Source: Aspidiotus rigidus (lineage: Eukaryota; Arthropoda; Insecta; Hemiptera; Diaspididae). Taken from it: a stretch of 64,000 nucleotides of DNA. The stretch covers positions 22,433,001-22,497,000 of the forward strand of contig JAVHKY010000004.1 in NCBI GenBank assembly GCA_035079385.1. The letters are read 5' to 3'. The notes under the pieces were generated by a model. That model did no database searches. It worked only from the letters and a program-made list of their open reading frames with translations, and was not told where the DNA came from. The first letter of the stretch is position 1. Each line of letters starts with the position of its first letter. This document shows positions 33,190 to 44,380 of the stretch, piece after piece. The translations under genes and the position numbers were made by a program.

Positions 33190-33730
33190 AATTAGGTCGA
33201 TGAGTAAACGAAGGAATGAACGAACAAATATCGTTATTAGATTGATTTTAAATTGTGAGCTTTCTACGCGATCCCTCATGTAAATTATTTGTACGTAATA
33301 ACGACCGTCACTCGTAGTGTTCCCAAGTTGTGCCATGAGGAGCTGATCCAACAGAAGGAGAAGTTCATAATTTTCAGACTCTAGATTAGGGGTGCTGTGA
33401 CGATACTATTTTGAGGAATAATCGTCAGCATTTCTTTCTATCGTAGAATCTGGAGTATATCCTCAAAAAATATTCTGGCGGAGTCAAATAAATAAAGATT
33501 CATTTTAATACTCAGAAGGGCGAGTAAACAATGCAAACCGCAGAAAAATTAAAACGTCGGGCGCTTTTCCATCTCAGTATTCTTTCTTTCTTTGAAAAAG
33601 GGTTTTTCAATATTAGTGCTCTACTTACACCTCACTCACTCATTATGAGTTATTTCTTTCTTTATTATGGATAACTGTAACATAGAAGAACGTTTTCGTT
33701 TAATTTTTTTAAATGTCTTTTTGTAGTTCC
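33190..33730. other. Intron sequence upstream of the mitochondrial insertion
   Basis: Part of the 7.2-kb intron between the linker exon and the Kazal exon. Nothing recognised. Confidence 0.4.
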
Positions 33731-33739
33731 TTGATCCAG

Positions 33740-34120
33740 CTACCAGTTGAGACAAAATGAAATAAGTTTTAAAATAAAGGATTAGATACCCTAAAATATT
33801 ATTAAATATAAATTTATATTAAAGATTTATTAAAATTAATTGATTTGGCGGTATTAATTTATTAAAGGAATCTGTTTATTAAATAGAAAATACACAATTG
33901 ATTTTATTTATTTTAATTTTATTTATGTATGGTTATTAAAAATATTAATAGAAAATTATTTTATTTATTAAAATTTTTAAATAATAATAAATCAATATTA
34001 TAATTAATTTAGTAAAATTATTAATTTTTGAAAAATTAATTATAAAGATTTAAGATCAAATTTTTAATTATATTAAAATTGAATTTTAATTTTAATATGT
34101 ACATATTGCCCGTCAGTTCA
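33740..34120 (+). rRNA. Mitochondrial 12S rRNA fragment, NUMT copy 1
   Basis: Carries the landmark sequences GATTAGATACCCTAAA, TTTGGCGGTATT, AAAGGAATCTGT and ATTGCCCGTCA in the correct 12S order and spacing. It covers roughly the 3' two thirds of the molecule; the 5' part is missing. A pseudogene in the nucleus. Confidence 0.85.
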
Positions 34121-34154
34121 AAATTATTGAATAAGTCAAAACATAGTTATTACA

Positions 34155-34455
34155 TTGGAAGATTTAATTTATTATGATTTAAATTTAGAATTTAAATATA
34201 AATTAACAATAAATGGAAATATAATTTCAATTTTTTCAATATTAATAATTAGAGTAGGATTATTTTTATTAATTGAACAAAAAATAATAACATCAATTCA
34301 ATTTCATTCTGGTCCCAATGAAGTTATATTTATTGGTTTATTACAATTTTGATTAGATATACTCGTAATTCAACTATTATTGAAAGAACATTTATATTTA
34401 TATTTAATTAAAATTAAATATTTATTTTATTTAATTTTAATTTTAATAATTAATT
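34155..34455 (+). pseudogene. ND1 N-terminal fragment, NUMT copy 1
   Basis: The frame reads ISIFSILIIRVGLFLLIEQK, IITSIQFHSGPNEVIFIGLL, QFW with TGA as Trp, then LDILVIQLLLKEHLYL. This matches the conserved ND1 start (ERK..YIQ.RKGPNKVG..GLLQP..D..KL..KE). It is cut off where the second 12S copy begins. Confidence 0.8.
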
Positions 34456-34469
34456 TATATTTTTGTTGA

Positions 34470-34910
34470 TCCAGCTACCAGTTGAGACAAAATAAAATAA
34501 TTTTTAAAATAAATGATTAGATACCCTAAAATATTATTAAATATAAATTTATATTGAAGATTTATCAAAATTAATTAATTTGGCGGTATTAATTTATTAA
34601 AGGAATCTGTTGATTAAATAGAAAATACACAATTTATTTTATTTTTTTTAATTTCATTTATGTACGGTTATCGAAAATAATGATAGAAAATTATTTTATT
34701 TATTAAAAATTTTAAATAAGAATAAATCAATATTTTATTTATTAGTTCAAATTAATTATAATTAATTTAGTAAAATATTATTGATTTTTAAAAAATTAAT
34801 TATAAAGATTCAAAATCAAATTTTTAATTATATTAAAACAGAATTTTAATTTTAATATGTACATATTGCCCGTCAATACAAAATTATTGAATAAGTCAAA
34901 CCATAGTTAT
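34470..34910 (+). rRNA. Mitochondrial 12S rRNA fragment, NUMT copy 2
   Basis: Same landmarks as copy 1 (GATTAGATACCCTAAA, TTTGGCGGTATT, GGAATCTGT, ATTGCCCGTCA) with scattered differences and small indels. It starts at the same 12S position, marking the tandem junction near 34465. Confidence 0.85.
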
Positions 34911-34919
34911 TAAATTGGA

Positions 34920-35612
34920 AAATTTATTGTTATTATGATTTAAATTTAGAATTTAAATATAAATTAATAATAAATTGAAATATTATAATTTTAATTTTAT
35001 TGATAGTAATTATTAGAGTAGAATTTTTTAATCAATTGAACGAAAAATAATAACATTAATTCAATTTCATTTTGGTCCCAATAAAGTTATATTTATTGGT
35101 TTATTACAATTTTTATTAGATATAATTCAACTATTATTGAAAGAACATTTATATTTATATTTAATCAAAATTGAATATTTTTATTTTATTCAATTTTAAT
35201 AATTAATTAATATTTTTGAATATTAATTAATTTTAATTATTGATTATTATTAAATAATAATTTTTTATTTTATATTACTGAAATTATTTTTCATTTTTTA
35301 GTACAAAAATCTATATACGTACAAATTAGTTTTAATCGAGCTATTATTCAATTTTTATCTAATGATATTTTATTAATCATAATAATTATAATGATTTTTT
35401 ATTGTAATAATATTATATTTAAATTTTATATTAATATATTTGTTATTTATCAAAAAATTCTAAGTTTTCAATATATTATAAATTTTATTTTTCTATTTAC
35501 CGTATAATATGAGTAATATTAATAGAATTATTACGACTCCCATTTGATTTTTATGAAAGAGAATCTGAACTTTTGTCTGGGTTTAATTTAGAATTAGTTG
35601 ATTAAAATTTAT
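34920..35612 (+). pseudogene. ND1 near full length, NUMT copy 2, frameshifted
   Basis: Frame-shifted and stop-containing. N-terminal motifs (QFHFGPNKVIFIGLLQF) are recognisable, and the C-terminal portion at about 35510-35606 is clean: WVMLMELLRLPFDFYERESE, LLSGFNLELVD with TGA as Trp. ND1 is a complex I membrane subunit; this nuclear copy is dead. Confidence 0.82.
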
Positions 35613-35709
35613 AATTTTATTTATAGTAGTGGCGGATAAAGACAGAGTAAAGAAATGAACTACCTCGAGCTTCTTAGTGACGTCATCAATATCTATTGCG
35701 TTATTTGTT

Positions 35710-36200
35710 TATAACATCATCACCTTGGACGTGTAGGTAATGTGTCAAGGACATATGAAAGACATGTCAAAAACGTGTCACGGACGTATTGATGACATGT
35801 CAAGGACCAGCCGGTGACATGTCTAGCACGGGTGAACAACATGTCAATGACGTGTCAGTGATGTGTCTATGATCAGACATGTTGAGGAGGTGTTGACGAC
35901 ATGTCAACAACTTATAAATGAAGTGTCGGCAACATGTCAAGGATGTGTCGGTGATGTATCTAAAATGTTTCAACAATGTGTCAAGGACATGTCAGCAATT
36001 TGATGTTGAGATGTCATTCACGTGTCAAAAACGTGTCGGCCACATGTCAACATATCAACAACGAGTCGGCGACGCTTCGCGGATGTGTTGGTTACATTTT
36101 GATGACGCGTCATTGCATGTCAATGACATGGACATGCGAAAGATATGTTCAAAGACGTGTCGGCAATGTGTTGACGATATACTGACAACGTGTCATGAAT
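35710..36200 (+). repeat. Irregular 10-15-bp repeat based on GACATGTCAA / GACGTGTCGG
   Basis: About 35 loosely spaced copies of GACATGTCAA, GACGTGTCGG or GATGTGTCGG. The period is irregular. Open frames within are artefacts of the repeat. It directly follows the NUMT. Confidence 0.8.
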
Positions 36201-38210
36201 GAAAGCATGAAATTCAAAGAGGAAAAAGGCAATGAGACCATAAACTATGATGAAGTTTCAAAAATTCAACGTCAATTCGAAGGACTCAAAAAAATTTCTC
36301 ATCATAAACAAGAGGAGAGGGATTTGAATTAATCCAGACTGAAACGAAACCAATGAATCTGTTTTGAAGTTGGAAAGAGCAAATTACTTCGCAAATTAAT
36401 TCAGAATCATCTTCTACTCCTTTTTTCACAATTCAATCCAGTCCAAAGCGACCAATAATTCTTCCTCCATATTATCCACTCGGGGATTATTATCAACAAT
36501 TTTTTTTTTCATATTTTTGTAATACGATAGTCTTCTTTCGCCTTCTAGGACGGTAAAAAGTCTCATTAACGCCTTCCAGTCATATAGCGTTATACGAGTA
36601 CACATCAAAGTAAAAATCTCAACGCGTTTGCAAAAAAAAAAAAAACTTCAACATTATTTTGACAGAAGAACGCTTCTTCAAAGCTATATAGATATATGAT
36701 GAGCTTTTCACAACAGAGCGGTATATATTTTCCGCTCTTCCGTACTTCCTATCCCTCGTTTACGAGCAAATTAACAACAAGAGAAAAATAGAGCCATTAT
36801 AAGCTAAAAGAGGAGAGAAAAATAAACACTAGCAGCTCCTGTCATCACTCTCGAGAGATTTTTCGTTCGTTCGTTCATTTTTTTTTTTTTTTTTTAACCT
36901 CTTTAACTCTACCTTTGTTCTCGTGCACAGTTTAAGTTCGATAAAGAGTTAAGAAGATAGAAAAACCAAACTTAAACGCTTTTCACGCGAGCACATCGTA
37001 TCGTACTTGAAAACTTGCCGTCATTAAAAAAATATACAAAACCATCCTAATTTTATACGACCACGTTGTATGCACACAATGTACAGGAGGCATATTCAAT
37101 TTTTAATTAACGTGCCACAAAATGGAACATCATTTAGGACACGAGGCGACCGCCGCCTCTCCAAAATTTAATTATTCACCTAATTGACTTCGCCAAAGTT
37201 CCTAGTCTACATTTCCACCTTTGAGTATAGTATGATGGCAGCTCGTACCATGACTGGCGTGGTTTTCTGTTCTTGTGACATTTTGTGATGATTAAAATCT
37301 GTACATACGCGCTGTAATTTCCATTTACTGTGCATATGTGAGGGACGCGAACGGCAATTTCTCATCAACTCTTCGGGACGACAAACACGAACCCGTCCAT
37401 TAACCACGAACTTCGTACAATTACCTAATTATGTTATAATAATGTTCAAACTTGCTCGTTGGACAAAAAAAGGAGAACCCAACGGCCGTCGCCGTTAATT
37501 CGATTACGAGAGGTAAAGATGATAATTATATCGATCTTTTCGACACCCTTTCCGGCGATGGAAAACTTAAATACGTAGTAAACGTGCAACTAATACCCTC
37601 TAATGCTCTGGGAAAACAACGAACGTCGTTGTACGCTTAAATGCTTTACGTAAGGTGATTAAAATATCTATAGCGTTTTCTACTCGGTATACGAAAATAC
37701 CTCTCAGGTCGAGCCATCAATTTCGATGGGACTGACGAAATAGGATGAGAAAAGACTATCATCGTCGACATTCGCGCTTCGAGCGGGCAGGATCAGTTCC
37801 AGAAACGTTGAAGCGAATTATAGACTGTTGAAAATCTATTCTTCCACCATACAGTTGGGTTTCTCAACGAGTTTACTCGAGGAAGAGGATCTTTGATACT
37901 TAATTGAGTACTTCATGAAAATGTGTTTCCTAACTTAGAGTTATGAACAAGAGTTTAAATTCAAACGTGTACGCTGAGTGTACTCTCGGATATCTATATC
38001 AGGTACTTAGGATTCCTCAACAATTTTCCGAGTTCGATAATGGGGAAGAGGGTCACCCGCGGAGTTTCACAATAGTGTGGGTAGTAGAGACTTTGAAAAA
38101 TCATCACACACTACAAAAGCTAACATGTCTCCTGTAGAGACACATCGTCTAGCATTTTGTGTGGGCTCGCTTTGGAACTTCACATCTGACTGATTAGTAT
38201 AATTTCAAGT
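36200..38210. other. Intronic stretch, nothing recognised
   Basis: Inside the 7.2-kb intron between linker and Kazal exons. Several short frames exist on both strands, but none has a recognisable domain or splice context. It is more GC-balanced and less repetitive than its neighbours, so it could hold regulatory DNA. Confidence 0.4.
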
Positions 38211-38219
38211 CTTCGAGCT

Positions 38220-39690
38220 GGGGATCAGTTTAAAATCTGCGCGACGTCAGGTCACGCTTTATGAGATTATCAATGATAAGTTTTTCAACAATTTTGATTT
38301 CTAACCTCCTTCATACTCTGGGTCTAATTCGACATAAATAAGTCCTTAGACTGGGAGACAGTCAAAAATCAACGTCACGTCACGCTTTATAATCCGTGAC
38401 CTTGATTTACTGCAGGATCTCTAAAAAATGTGGACTTTACGTGTTCATTATATTGGGCCTTATTTGACATGAATCATGTTAGGTCTTTAAACATAGGGGC
38501 AGTCAGAATTTTGCGTGACCTCACGTCACTGGGACATGTCTACGTTTTTGGATTGGGAGTCAGTCTGAAATCTGCGTGAGGTAACGTGACGTGTACCTAC
38601 TTCAGGGATCTGAGTATTTGTTGACCTTTAGTCTTCATTATACTGAGTCTAATTTGATATGTATATCTCCTTGAGCGGGGAGTCAGTAAGAAATCTGGGC
38701 GACGTGACGTCACGCTCCATGACGTCATCAACGACCTTGATCTACTATAGGGCCTTTATAAAATTTTGACCTTTCGCCTTAATTATACTGGCTCTAATTT
38801 GATATGTATATCTCCTTGAGCGGGGAGTCAGTCAGAAATCTGCGTGACGTGACGTCACGCTTGATGACGTCATCAATGACCTTGACCTGAGGCCTGTATA
38901 AAATTTTGACCTTTTGACTTCATTATACTGGGTCTAATATGGTATGTATATCTCTTTGGGCGGGGGTTCAGACAGAAATCTCCGTGACGTGACGTCACGC
39001 TTGCTGACGTCATCAATGACCTTGACCTGGGGCCTTTATAAAATTTTGACCTTTCGACTTCATTATACTGGGTCTAATTTGGTATGTATATCTCTTTGGG
39101 CGGGGCAGTCAGAAATCTGCGCGACGTGACGTCATCAACGATCTTGATCTACTATAAGAAATCTGCGTGACGTCACGTCACGCTTGATGATGTCATCAAT
39201 GACCTTGACCTACTATAGGGCCTTTATAAAATTTTGACCTTTCGCCTTCATTATACTGGGTCTAATATGGTATGTATATCTCTTTGGCCGGGGGTTCAGA
39301 CAGAAATCTGCGTGACGTGACGTCACGCTTGATGACGTCATCAATGACCTTGACCTGGGGCCTTTATAAAATTTTGACCTTTTGACTTCATTATACTGGG
39401 TCTAATTTGGTATGTATATCTCAGTCAGAAATCTGGGAGACGTCACGTCACGCTTGATGACCTTGACCTACTATAGGGCTTTTGGAAAATTTTTACCTTT
39501 AGCCAAGGCATTATACTGAGTCTAATTTGATATGTATATCTCTTTAGGCGGGCGTTCAGTCAAAAATCTCCGCGATGTGACGTCACGCTTATTGACGTCA
39601 TCAACGATCTTGACCTACTATAGGGTGTTTGGAAAATTTTGACCATCAGCCAAGGCATTATACTGAGTCTAATTTGATGCTCGGAAGTTC
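38220..39690 (+). repeat. ~140-bp satellite with TGACGTCA motifs
   Basis: About nine to ten units of ~140 bp, partly truncated: TCTGCGTGACGTGACGTCAC, GCTTGATGACGTCATCAATG, ACCTTGACCTACTATAGGGC, TTTATAAAATTTTGACCTTT, CATTATACTGGGTCTAATTT, GGTATGTATATCTCTTTGGG. Most units hold two copies of the palindrome TGACGTCA. Related single units appear near 52665, 53395 and 54410. Confidence 0.92.
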
Positions 39691-40407
39691 CGAGAGTGTT
39701 CCGAGTCGGAACACGCGAATGACCTGCATTTGGAGAGGGGCTTGAAAAAGTTTCTTGTTACAAGTTACGTAAAGAAAGACTTGAAAAGTCAAGAGCATAC
39801 AGAGGGTGAGAACTAATTCGGCACATTATTTCTAGTGATTTGTACTTTTTGAGTAAACTAACCAGAAATAAAGTGGCCGATTGGACACTCTTCAAATGAG
39901 GATAGAAGGACCAAGAAAGACAAATGAAGATAAATGAAAACAAAGAAGGGCAGAGCAGGACAAATGAAGTGAAATAAAATTCAATGTAGAATTCGAAAAA
40001 TACGCTCAAAAAATCTTTCGAGCTTTTACAAAGACTGTGCGATGCGGTCTCACCCTATTGCTGATCTCAAGAAATGGCGATCCCTCTTGACAGGATAATA
40101 ATGTTACAATATTAGCGTACGTGGCGTAATTTTCAAAGGTATACCTATTTTCCTCATATTACACAACTAGCCTTATATTATATAGTACACTAAAAATCGA
40201 TAACGCGAGAATGATACGAGAGAAAAAGGAAGAAGATACGCGATCTTGGCCTTTGAGTACCCTTGTCATAAACCCTCGAAATCTTTTGCGCAACATTCAA
40301 GTTCAAATATCGCGTATACGTAAAACTCGTTAGAGTGTAAATTACCCTACTTTTGTAAAAAATTGATGTCGTCTACACAACCGAATACACGTCATCACTT
40401 TACTTAC

Positions 40408-40556
40408 CTTTACAAGGACAAAAGCCTTTACACGATACTTTAATCGTCGAACGATGCAGACAATTATGGTAGTCTAATCTGCACAACGAACTGTACGTCC
40501 GATTATCAGAGCCACATAAGAAGGTGGGTTTTGTGATTGGGCATGAATTACATTTC
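40408..40556 (-). CDS. Cow: Cow/testican-like gene, Kazal-domain exon
   Basis: Acceptor TTCTTGTTGCAG, donor GTAAGTAAAG. It encodes KCNSCPITKPTFLCGSDNRT, YSSLCRLDYHNC, IKVSCKGFCPCK. The Cys pattern with CGSDNRTYSSLC is a follistatin/Kazal domain and the ending CKGFCPC is typical of testicans. Its first G completes the CAG codon opened by exon 55646-55967, and its last base G completes Asp with the linker exon. Kazal domains of this family are structural or protease-interacting; no inhibitory residue can be assigned here. Confidence 0.93.
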
Positions 40557-40559
40557 CTG

Positions 40560-41300
40560 CAACAAGAAAATTCATTATCGGATTTGAGTACAGAGTAATA
40601 ATTAAGAACCATTAACAGATTCATTAAAAATTTTACTAAATGATAATTTCTTAAAGGCGTAGCCAGGATTCGATAAAGGAAGGAAATGAATGTTTTTCTT
40701 CTCCATAATTTTTCGGTAAGTTCTATATTTCGATAGAAATTGGAGTCATTGGGAGGAGGCATCACCCTCCTGATTCTCCCTGGCTACGCCGCTGCGGATT
40801 TCTTAACACCGAGTGGATTGCTAACGTGGATCATGACGTCGCTATCGTATATCAATCCAGCTTTTCATAAACTTTTCCGTTCATTCTTTCCACTCTTCTT
40901 CTCAACCTATAAGCCCCCACCCCGGAGGATTCTATTTCGTCTGACATCATCCTTTATATCTTCATTCAAGCCGAACTTGAAACTTATTAGGCTGGAACTC
41001 GACCGCCTCCCTCCTTACTGGGATATCTCGTTATGCTGCAGTCGTGCTAGCTATATATGATAGGAAGTCGACCTCTAAACAATCTTGAGGAGATTTTTTT
41101 CCGGACACCACCCGTCCCCCAATAAAGAATTGAGGCCTCCTTAACGATGTTGAACGAGGAACGCGGGAACCTGTTCTACGGACCGAATTTGTTTTAGTAT
41201 GAAATTTATAGGCCTATTGGGGAAACCACTATTTAAAAAAACGCACTATCAATTCGACCTCTAGGGTAGTGTGGAACTGACCTTTCTACGAGCATATCAT
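40560..41300. other. Intron 5' of the Kazal exon, with Helentron-like remnant
   Basis: Mostly unrecognised. At 41125-41180 a reverse remnant of the Helentron-like right end is visible (CTCCTTAACGATGTTGAACG, GGGAACCTGTTCTA). Confidence 0.45.
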
Positions 41301-41830
41301 GTAAAAAAAGAAAGAAACTAGGTAGATAAATAAATAAATAAAATAAATGGATAAATAGATAAAATGAATAAATTAAATTAAAAATAAGTAAATAAATAAA
41401 TAGATGGATAAAATAAATGAATTGGATTTAAAATGAATAAAATATAAATAAATAAATAAATTGATTAATTGAATTAAAAATGCCTAAATAAATTGAATCA
41501 AAAATAAATAAGTAAATAAATAAAATAAATGAATAAATAATCCTCTCCTATCATAATATTATGTAGCTCAAGAAAAGAAGAAATTTTTTTCAAGTTGATT
41601 TTGTAAATTTAAAAAAAAAAAACCATAGAACAGGTTTTCTCTTAAAATTTTGACCTCCGAAATATATAATGATAAAGAACTTGCCTCCCTATCATAGTAT
41701 AAAGAAAGAAAGAAACTAAATAAATAAATAAATAAGTATATAAATAGACAGATAGATAAAATAAAGAAATAAACTGAATTTAAAATGAATAAAAATAAAT
41801 AAATGAATAATCCCCCTTATCATAATATTA
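41300..41830. repeat. AAAT-type microsatellite tracts
   Basis: Two imperfect AAATAAATGAATAAAT tracts (41320-41540 and 41700-41810), each followed by a diverged Helentron-type TCATAATATTATGTAGCTCA unit. Confidence 0.8.
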
Positions 41831-41947
41831 TAGCTCAAGAAAAAAGCAAAATTTTTCGAAAGGTCATTTTGGCCGGTCGATAAATTTTCCGAAAAAAAAA
41901 AAAAAAAAAGCAGAACAGGTTTTTTGTTAAAGTTTCTACCTCCGAGC

Positions 41948-42450
41948 TATATTGGGGGTGGCCCAAAATGAAAATGATGTTAACAGTTGAATGGGGAATT
42001 GAACTAAATTTGTAGTAGCGCAAAAACGCGAAATATTAGACGTGAACTTCAAATCTACTAAATCTGAATTTTATTTTCAATTTGCGCACTTTTTACAACT
42101 TTTCTAAGCCTAGTAATGGACCAAAATATGCTAAAAGTTGACCAATATTTGCCAAATTTCTCAAAAATTAGAAATTATTCAAAGTTCCATATTTTACTTG
42201 ATTTGAAAATAAATTCAACACTGATTCCGAAAATAATACCTAAATAACCATAATACGAAGCTTGAAATTGGGAGAATTTTCAGTTTCTTATTTCGAAAAT
42301 CTTGCCAAATTGGTCAATTTCGGTCCATATTTCTGTTCAGAAAAGTCGCAGTAAGTTAAGATTCAGACACAAATTTTGTACATTTGAAGTTTACACCTAA
42401 CGTTTCGCGTTTTTGCGCTACAACCGTTAACATCTTTTTGGACCACGCGG
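41948..42450. mobile_element. MITE with long imperfect terminal inverted repeats
   Basis: Left end GGGTGGCCCAAAATG...TGATGTTAACAGTTG...GTAGCGCAAAAACGCGAAA; right end the inverse, TTTCGCGTTTTTGCGCTACA, ACCGTTAACATCTTTTTGGA, CCACGCGG. The left arm holds ~23 extra bases. TATAT-like bases flank both ends. It sits inside a Helentron-type minisatellite unit (GAGCTATAT). Interior non-coding. Confidence 0.7.
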
Positions 42451-42454
42451 TATA

Positions 42455-43300
42455 TATTGGGAGGGGAGACTCAGAAAAATTTCCCCTATGTTGGAAGCGA
42501 AAGGTTTTGACTCGCGACTCATTATATATGATAGAAGGGGGGACTTATGATGTTTGAAACATTGCATACCTGGCTTATTGAAGGGGCTAAGCCAATTAGC
42601 CTTCTACGTATCCTTTGCCGAAAATTCTTAAACAAATGGTTCAACCCTGATGCTACCTTCCACCACCTTCCTCTGTTAAGAATTCCAGTTACGTGGTCAT
42701 GGAACTAACTCAACAACCCCCCTCCGCCAAGAAGCGTTCTACTTTCGTTTGATGTCAAAAACCTGTTCCCAAACGCCCCCCGTGAACCTACCGACGACCG
42801 CATCAGGGAGCTTTCCGTCTTCTTCAGAGATGCCTCTCCCCTAACGTATGCCAGTTTAAAGGCTTAATATATAGCTTACCACCTGGCGTTGGTATCCCTA
42901 TTGGATCACCATTAGGTTCCCTTTTTTCGGATGTCTTTATGGCTAGACTGGAGTAGGAAATCTTTAATTCCGACCATCCCTTGCTCCCCCATGTCCTCCT
43001 CTGGCGCCGATACGTTGATGACGTGTTGTGTGTATGGGTTGGCCCAACTGAACTCATCCCGGATTTGCTCGTTTTCCTTAACAGTTTCTACCGCACTATT
43101 GAGTTCACAGTTGAGGTCGGTGGCGATCGTCTCCATTTCCTTGACCTTGAGATCCCGATCAACGGTTGTGAGTTCACTTACGGGATTTTTCAAAAGCTCA
43201 CCACCACCGACATCACTGTCCCTGGTGCGTCTTTTTGCCCCGTCTTCCATAAGTTGGCCGCTTATCGTATGGTTTCTATCCCCCTCACTCCCTAAGCTTT
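42455..43300 (+). pseudogene. PLE-B RT remnant, duplicate of 28905-29720
   Basis: Same chimeric structure as 28905-29720: minisatellite piece, broken RT upstream region, then a clean frame with RYVDDVLCVWVGPTELIPDL and FQKLTTTDITVPGASFCPVF at 42981-43295. It is truncated near 43300, before the GIY-YIG part. Confidence 0.85.
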
Positions 43301-43452
43301 AGAAAGGAGGCTGGCGATCATTAAATACTTGGCCGTGAAGAACGATATCCAATTAAACGAATCCGTTCCTTCAAGTTACGGCTATCCATAATAAACATGA
43401 AGGAGGAATACTCCGACGTGGAGTAAAACATGCAAACCGCAGAAAAAATGAA

Positions 43453-43502
43453 AAGACGACGAGCGTTTTCCGTTGAACAACCATCTTCAAGCCTGAAATG
43501 AA
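43453..43502 (-). ncRNA. Degenerate hammerhead-like motif of PLE-A
   Basis: Minus strand: TTGAAGA (expected CTGAAGA), GGTT..AACG helix II, GGAAAACGCTC. Core base C3 and helix II closing are changed, so cleavage is unlikely. It corresponds in position to the intact-looking motif at 62192. Confidence 0.4.
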
Positions 43503-43535
43503 AGCAACTGACGAACAAAAGAGAAGAACGAGGTA

Positions 43536-44363
43536 TTAAGATCGTCCAAACGAGAAATCACGGTGTGAGTCATAAACCAGTTCGATCAGGCCATCTTCCG
43601 GAATGTACGAATTGAGTATAGTGATACCGTCAGTGTTGAGATGACGAATTATCTCTATATTCTCGAGGGCGATACGCTTACGGTAGGAATTCTCCTTATG
43701 GAGGAGCTTTTCGGATCCCTCGCGGAAGCTGTGGCCACTGTTTATTAAGTGATCGGCGAAAGCTGACTCCCCCAAGTGTCCCTTCTTCCAAGACTTCAGG
43801 TGCTCAGCTACTCGAACTTTCATTTGGCGGCTGGTCTCACCAATATAAAAGCCTCCACAATCCTCACACTCCAACTTATACACACCACTCCTCTCATCGA
43901 CAGGTATGGGGTCCTTCAGTCTCACAAACAACCTCTTGACTGTGGTAGGGTTGTAAAACGCGGGTCTGAAGCCAAACGGGCGAAGGGCCCGACCCAATTG
44001 CTGGGAGAACTTCCCCAAGAAAGGGAGACTGATCCAACACAAACGGCGATCACGGATCGTGTCTCGGGGGAGGGAGGTGGTGGAATCCAGGAAGCCCCTC
44101 GTAACTTTCCTCCGAACCATCACGTCAACATCGACATTGACCCCATTCACTCTGGCCAGGTGTTTTATTGTGATTAACTCTTTCTTGAAGGCAGACTGAC
44201 TCAAAGGAATACGAGTCAGTCTGTGAACTAGGCTATGAAAAGCAGCCATCTTGTGAGCAACAGGACCGAACGAACCACCGTGGACTAAAACATCGGTCGT
44301 AGTATCTTTCCTGTAAATTCCAAACTTATGGATACTGTCTATTATAGAGATCGATAAATCCAA
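43536..44363 (-). CDS. PLE-A ORF, C-terminal RT domain plus GIY-YIG endonuclease
   Basis: A 275-residue frame: SISIIDSIHKFGIYRKDTTT, then a basic region, the phrase FGFRPAFYNPTTVKRLFVRL, and the GIY-YIG domain SGVYKLECEDCGGFYIGETS, RQMKVRVAEHLKSWKKGHLG, ending DLIELVYDSHRDFSFGRS-like. GVYKLEC...GFYIGET is the two-part GIY-YIG signature. Nearly identical to 46403-47230. Confidence 0.85.
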   Translation of the reverse strand: MDLSISIIDSIHKFGIYRKDTTTDVLVHGGSFGPVAHKMAAFHSLVHRLTRIPLSQSAFKKELITIKHLARVNGVNVDVDVMVRRKVTRGFLDSTTSLPRDTIRDRRLCWISLPFLGKFSQQLGRALRPFGFRPAFYNPTTVKRLFVRLKDPIPVDERSGVYKLECEDCGGFYIGETSRQMKVRVAEHLKSWKKGHLGESAFADHLINSGHSFREGSEKLLHKENSYRKRIALENIEIIRHLNTDGITILNSYIPEDGLIELVYDSHRDFSFGRS

Positions 44364-44380
44364 AAAGTTAATGGAAAAAA

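Larger units (their letters stand above)
33735..35612 (+). pseudogene. Nuclear mitochondrial insertion (NUMT): 12S rRNA plus ND1, tandem
   Basis: Very AT-rich. Copy 1 (33735-34465) and copy 2 (34466-35612) each start at GATCCAGCTACCAGTTGAGA, a 12S rRNA core stretch, and continue through ATTAGATACCCTAAAA, ATTTGGCGGTATTAATTTAT, GGAATCTGT and CATATTGCCCGTCA, all conserved small-subunit rRNA landmarks. Within about 60-100 bp they pass into ND1: LLIEQKIITSIQFHSGPNEV and FIGLLQFWLD when TGA is read as Trp. Copy 2 runs to the ND1 end (ELLRLPFDFYERESELLSGF). 16S rRNA, which normally lies between these genes, is absent in both copies. Confidence 0.88.

Noticed and set aside
35918..36202. Overlapping plus-strand frames rich in Cys/His (MKCRQHVKDVSVMYL, MCQGHVSNLML)
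   Set aside because: Produced by the irregular GACATGTCAA repeat; no zinc-finger spacing is maintained.
37452..37640. 62-residue plus-strand frame with ordinary composition (PTAVAVNSITRGKDDNYIDL)
   Set aside because: Looks protein-like but is short, has no recognisable domain and no splice context; not enough to call a gene.
43776..44177. 133-residue plus-strand frame (and its mirror at 46589-46990)
   Set aside because: Antisense shadow of the PLE-A GIY-YIG/RT ORF; appears wherever that ORF does.
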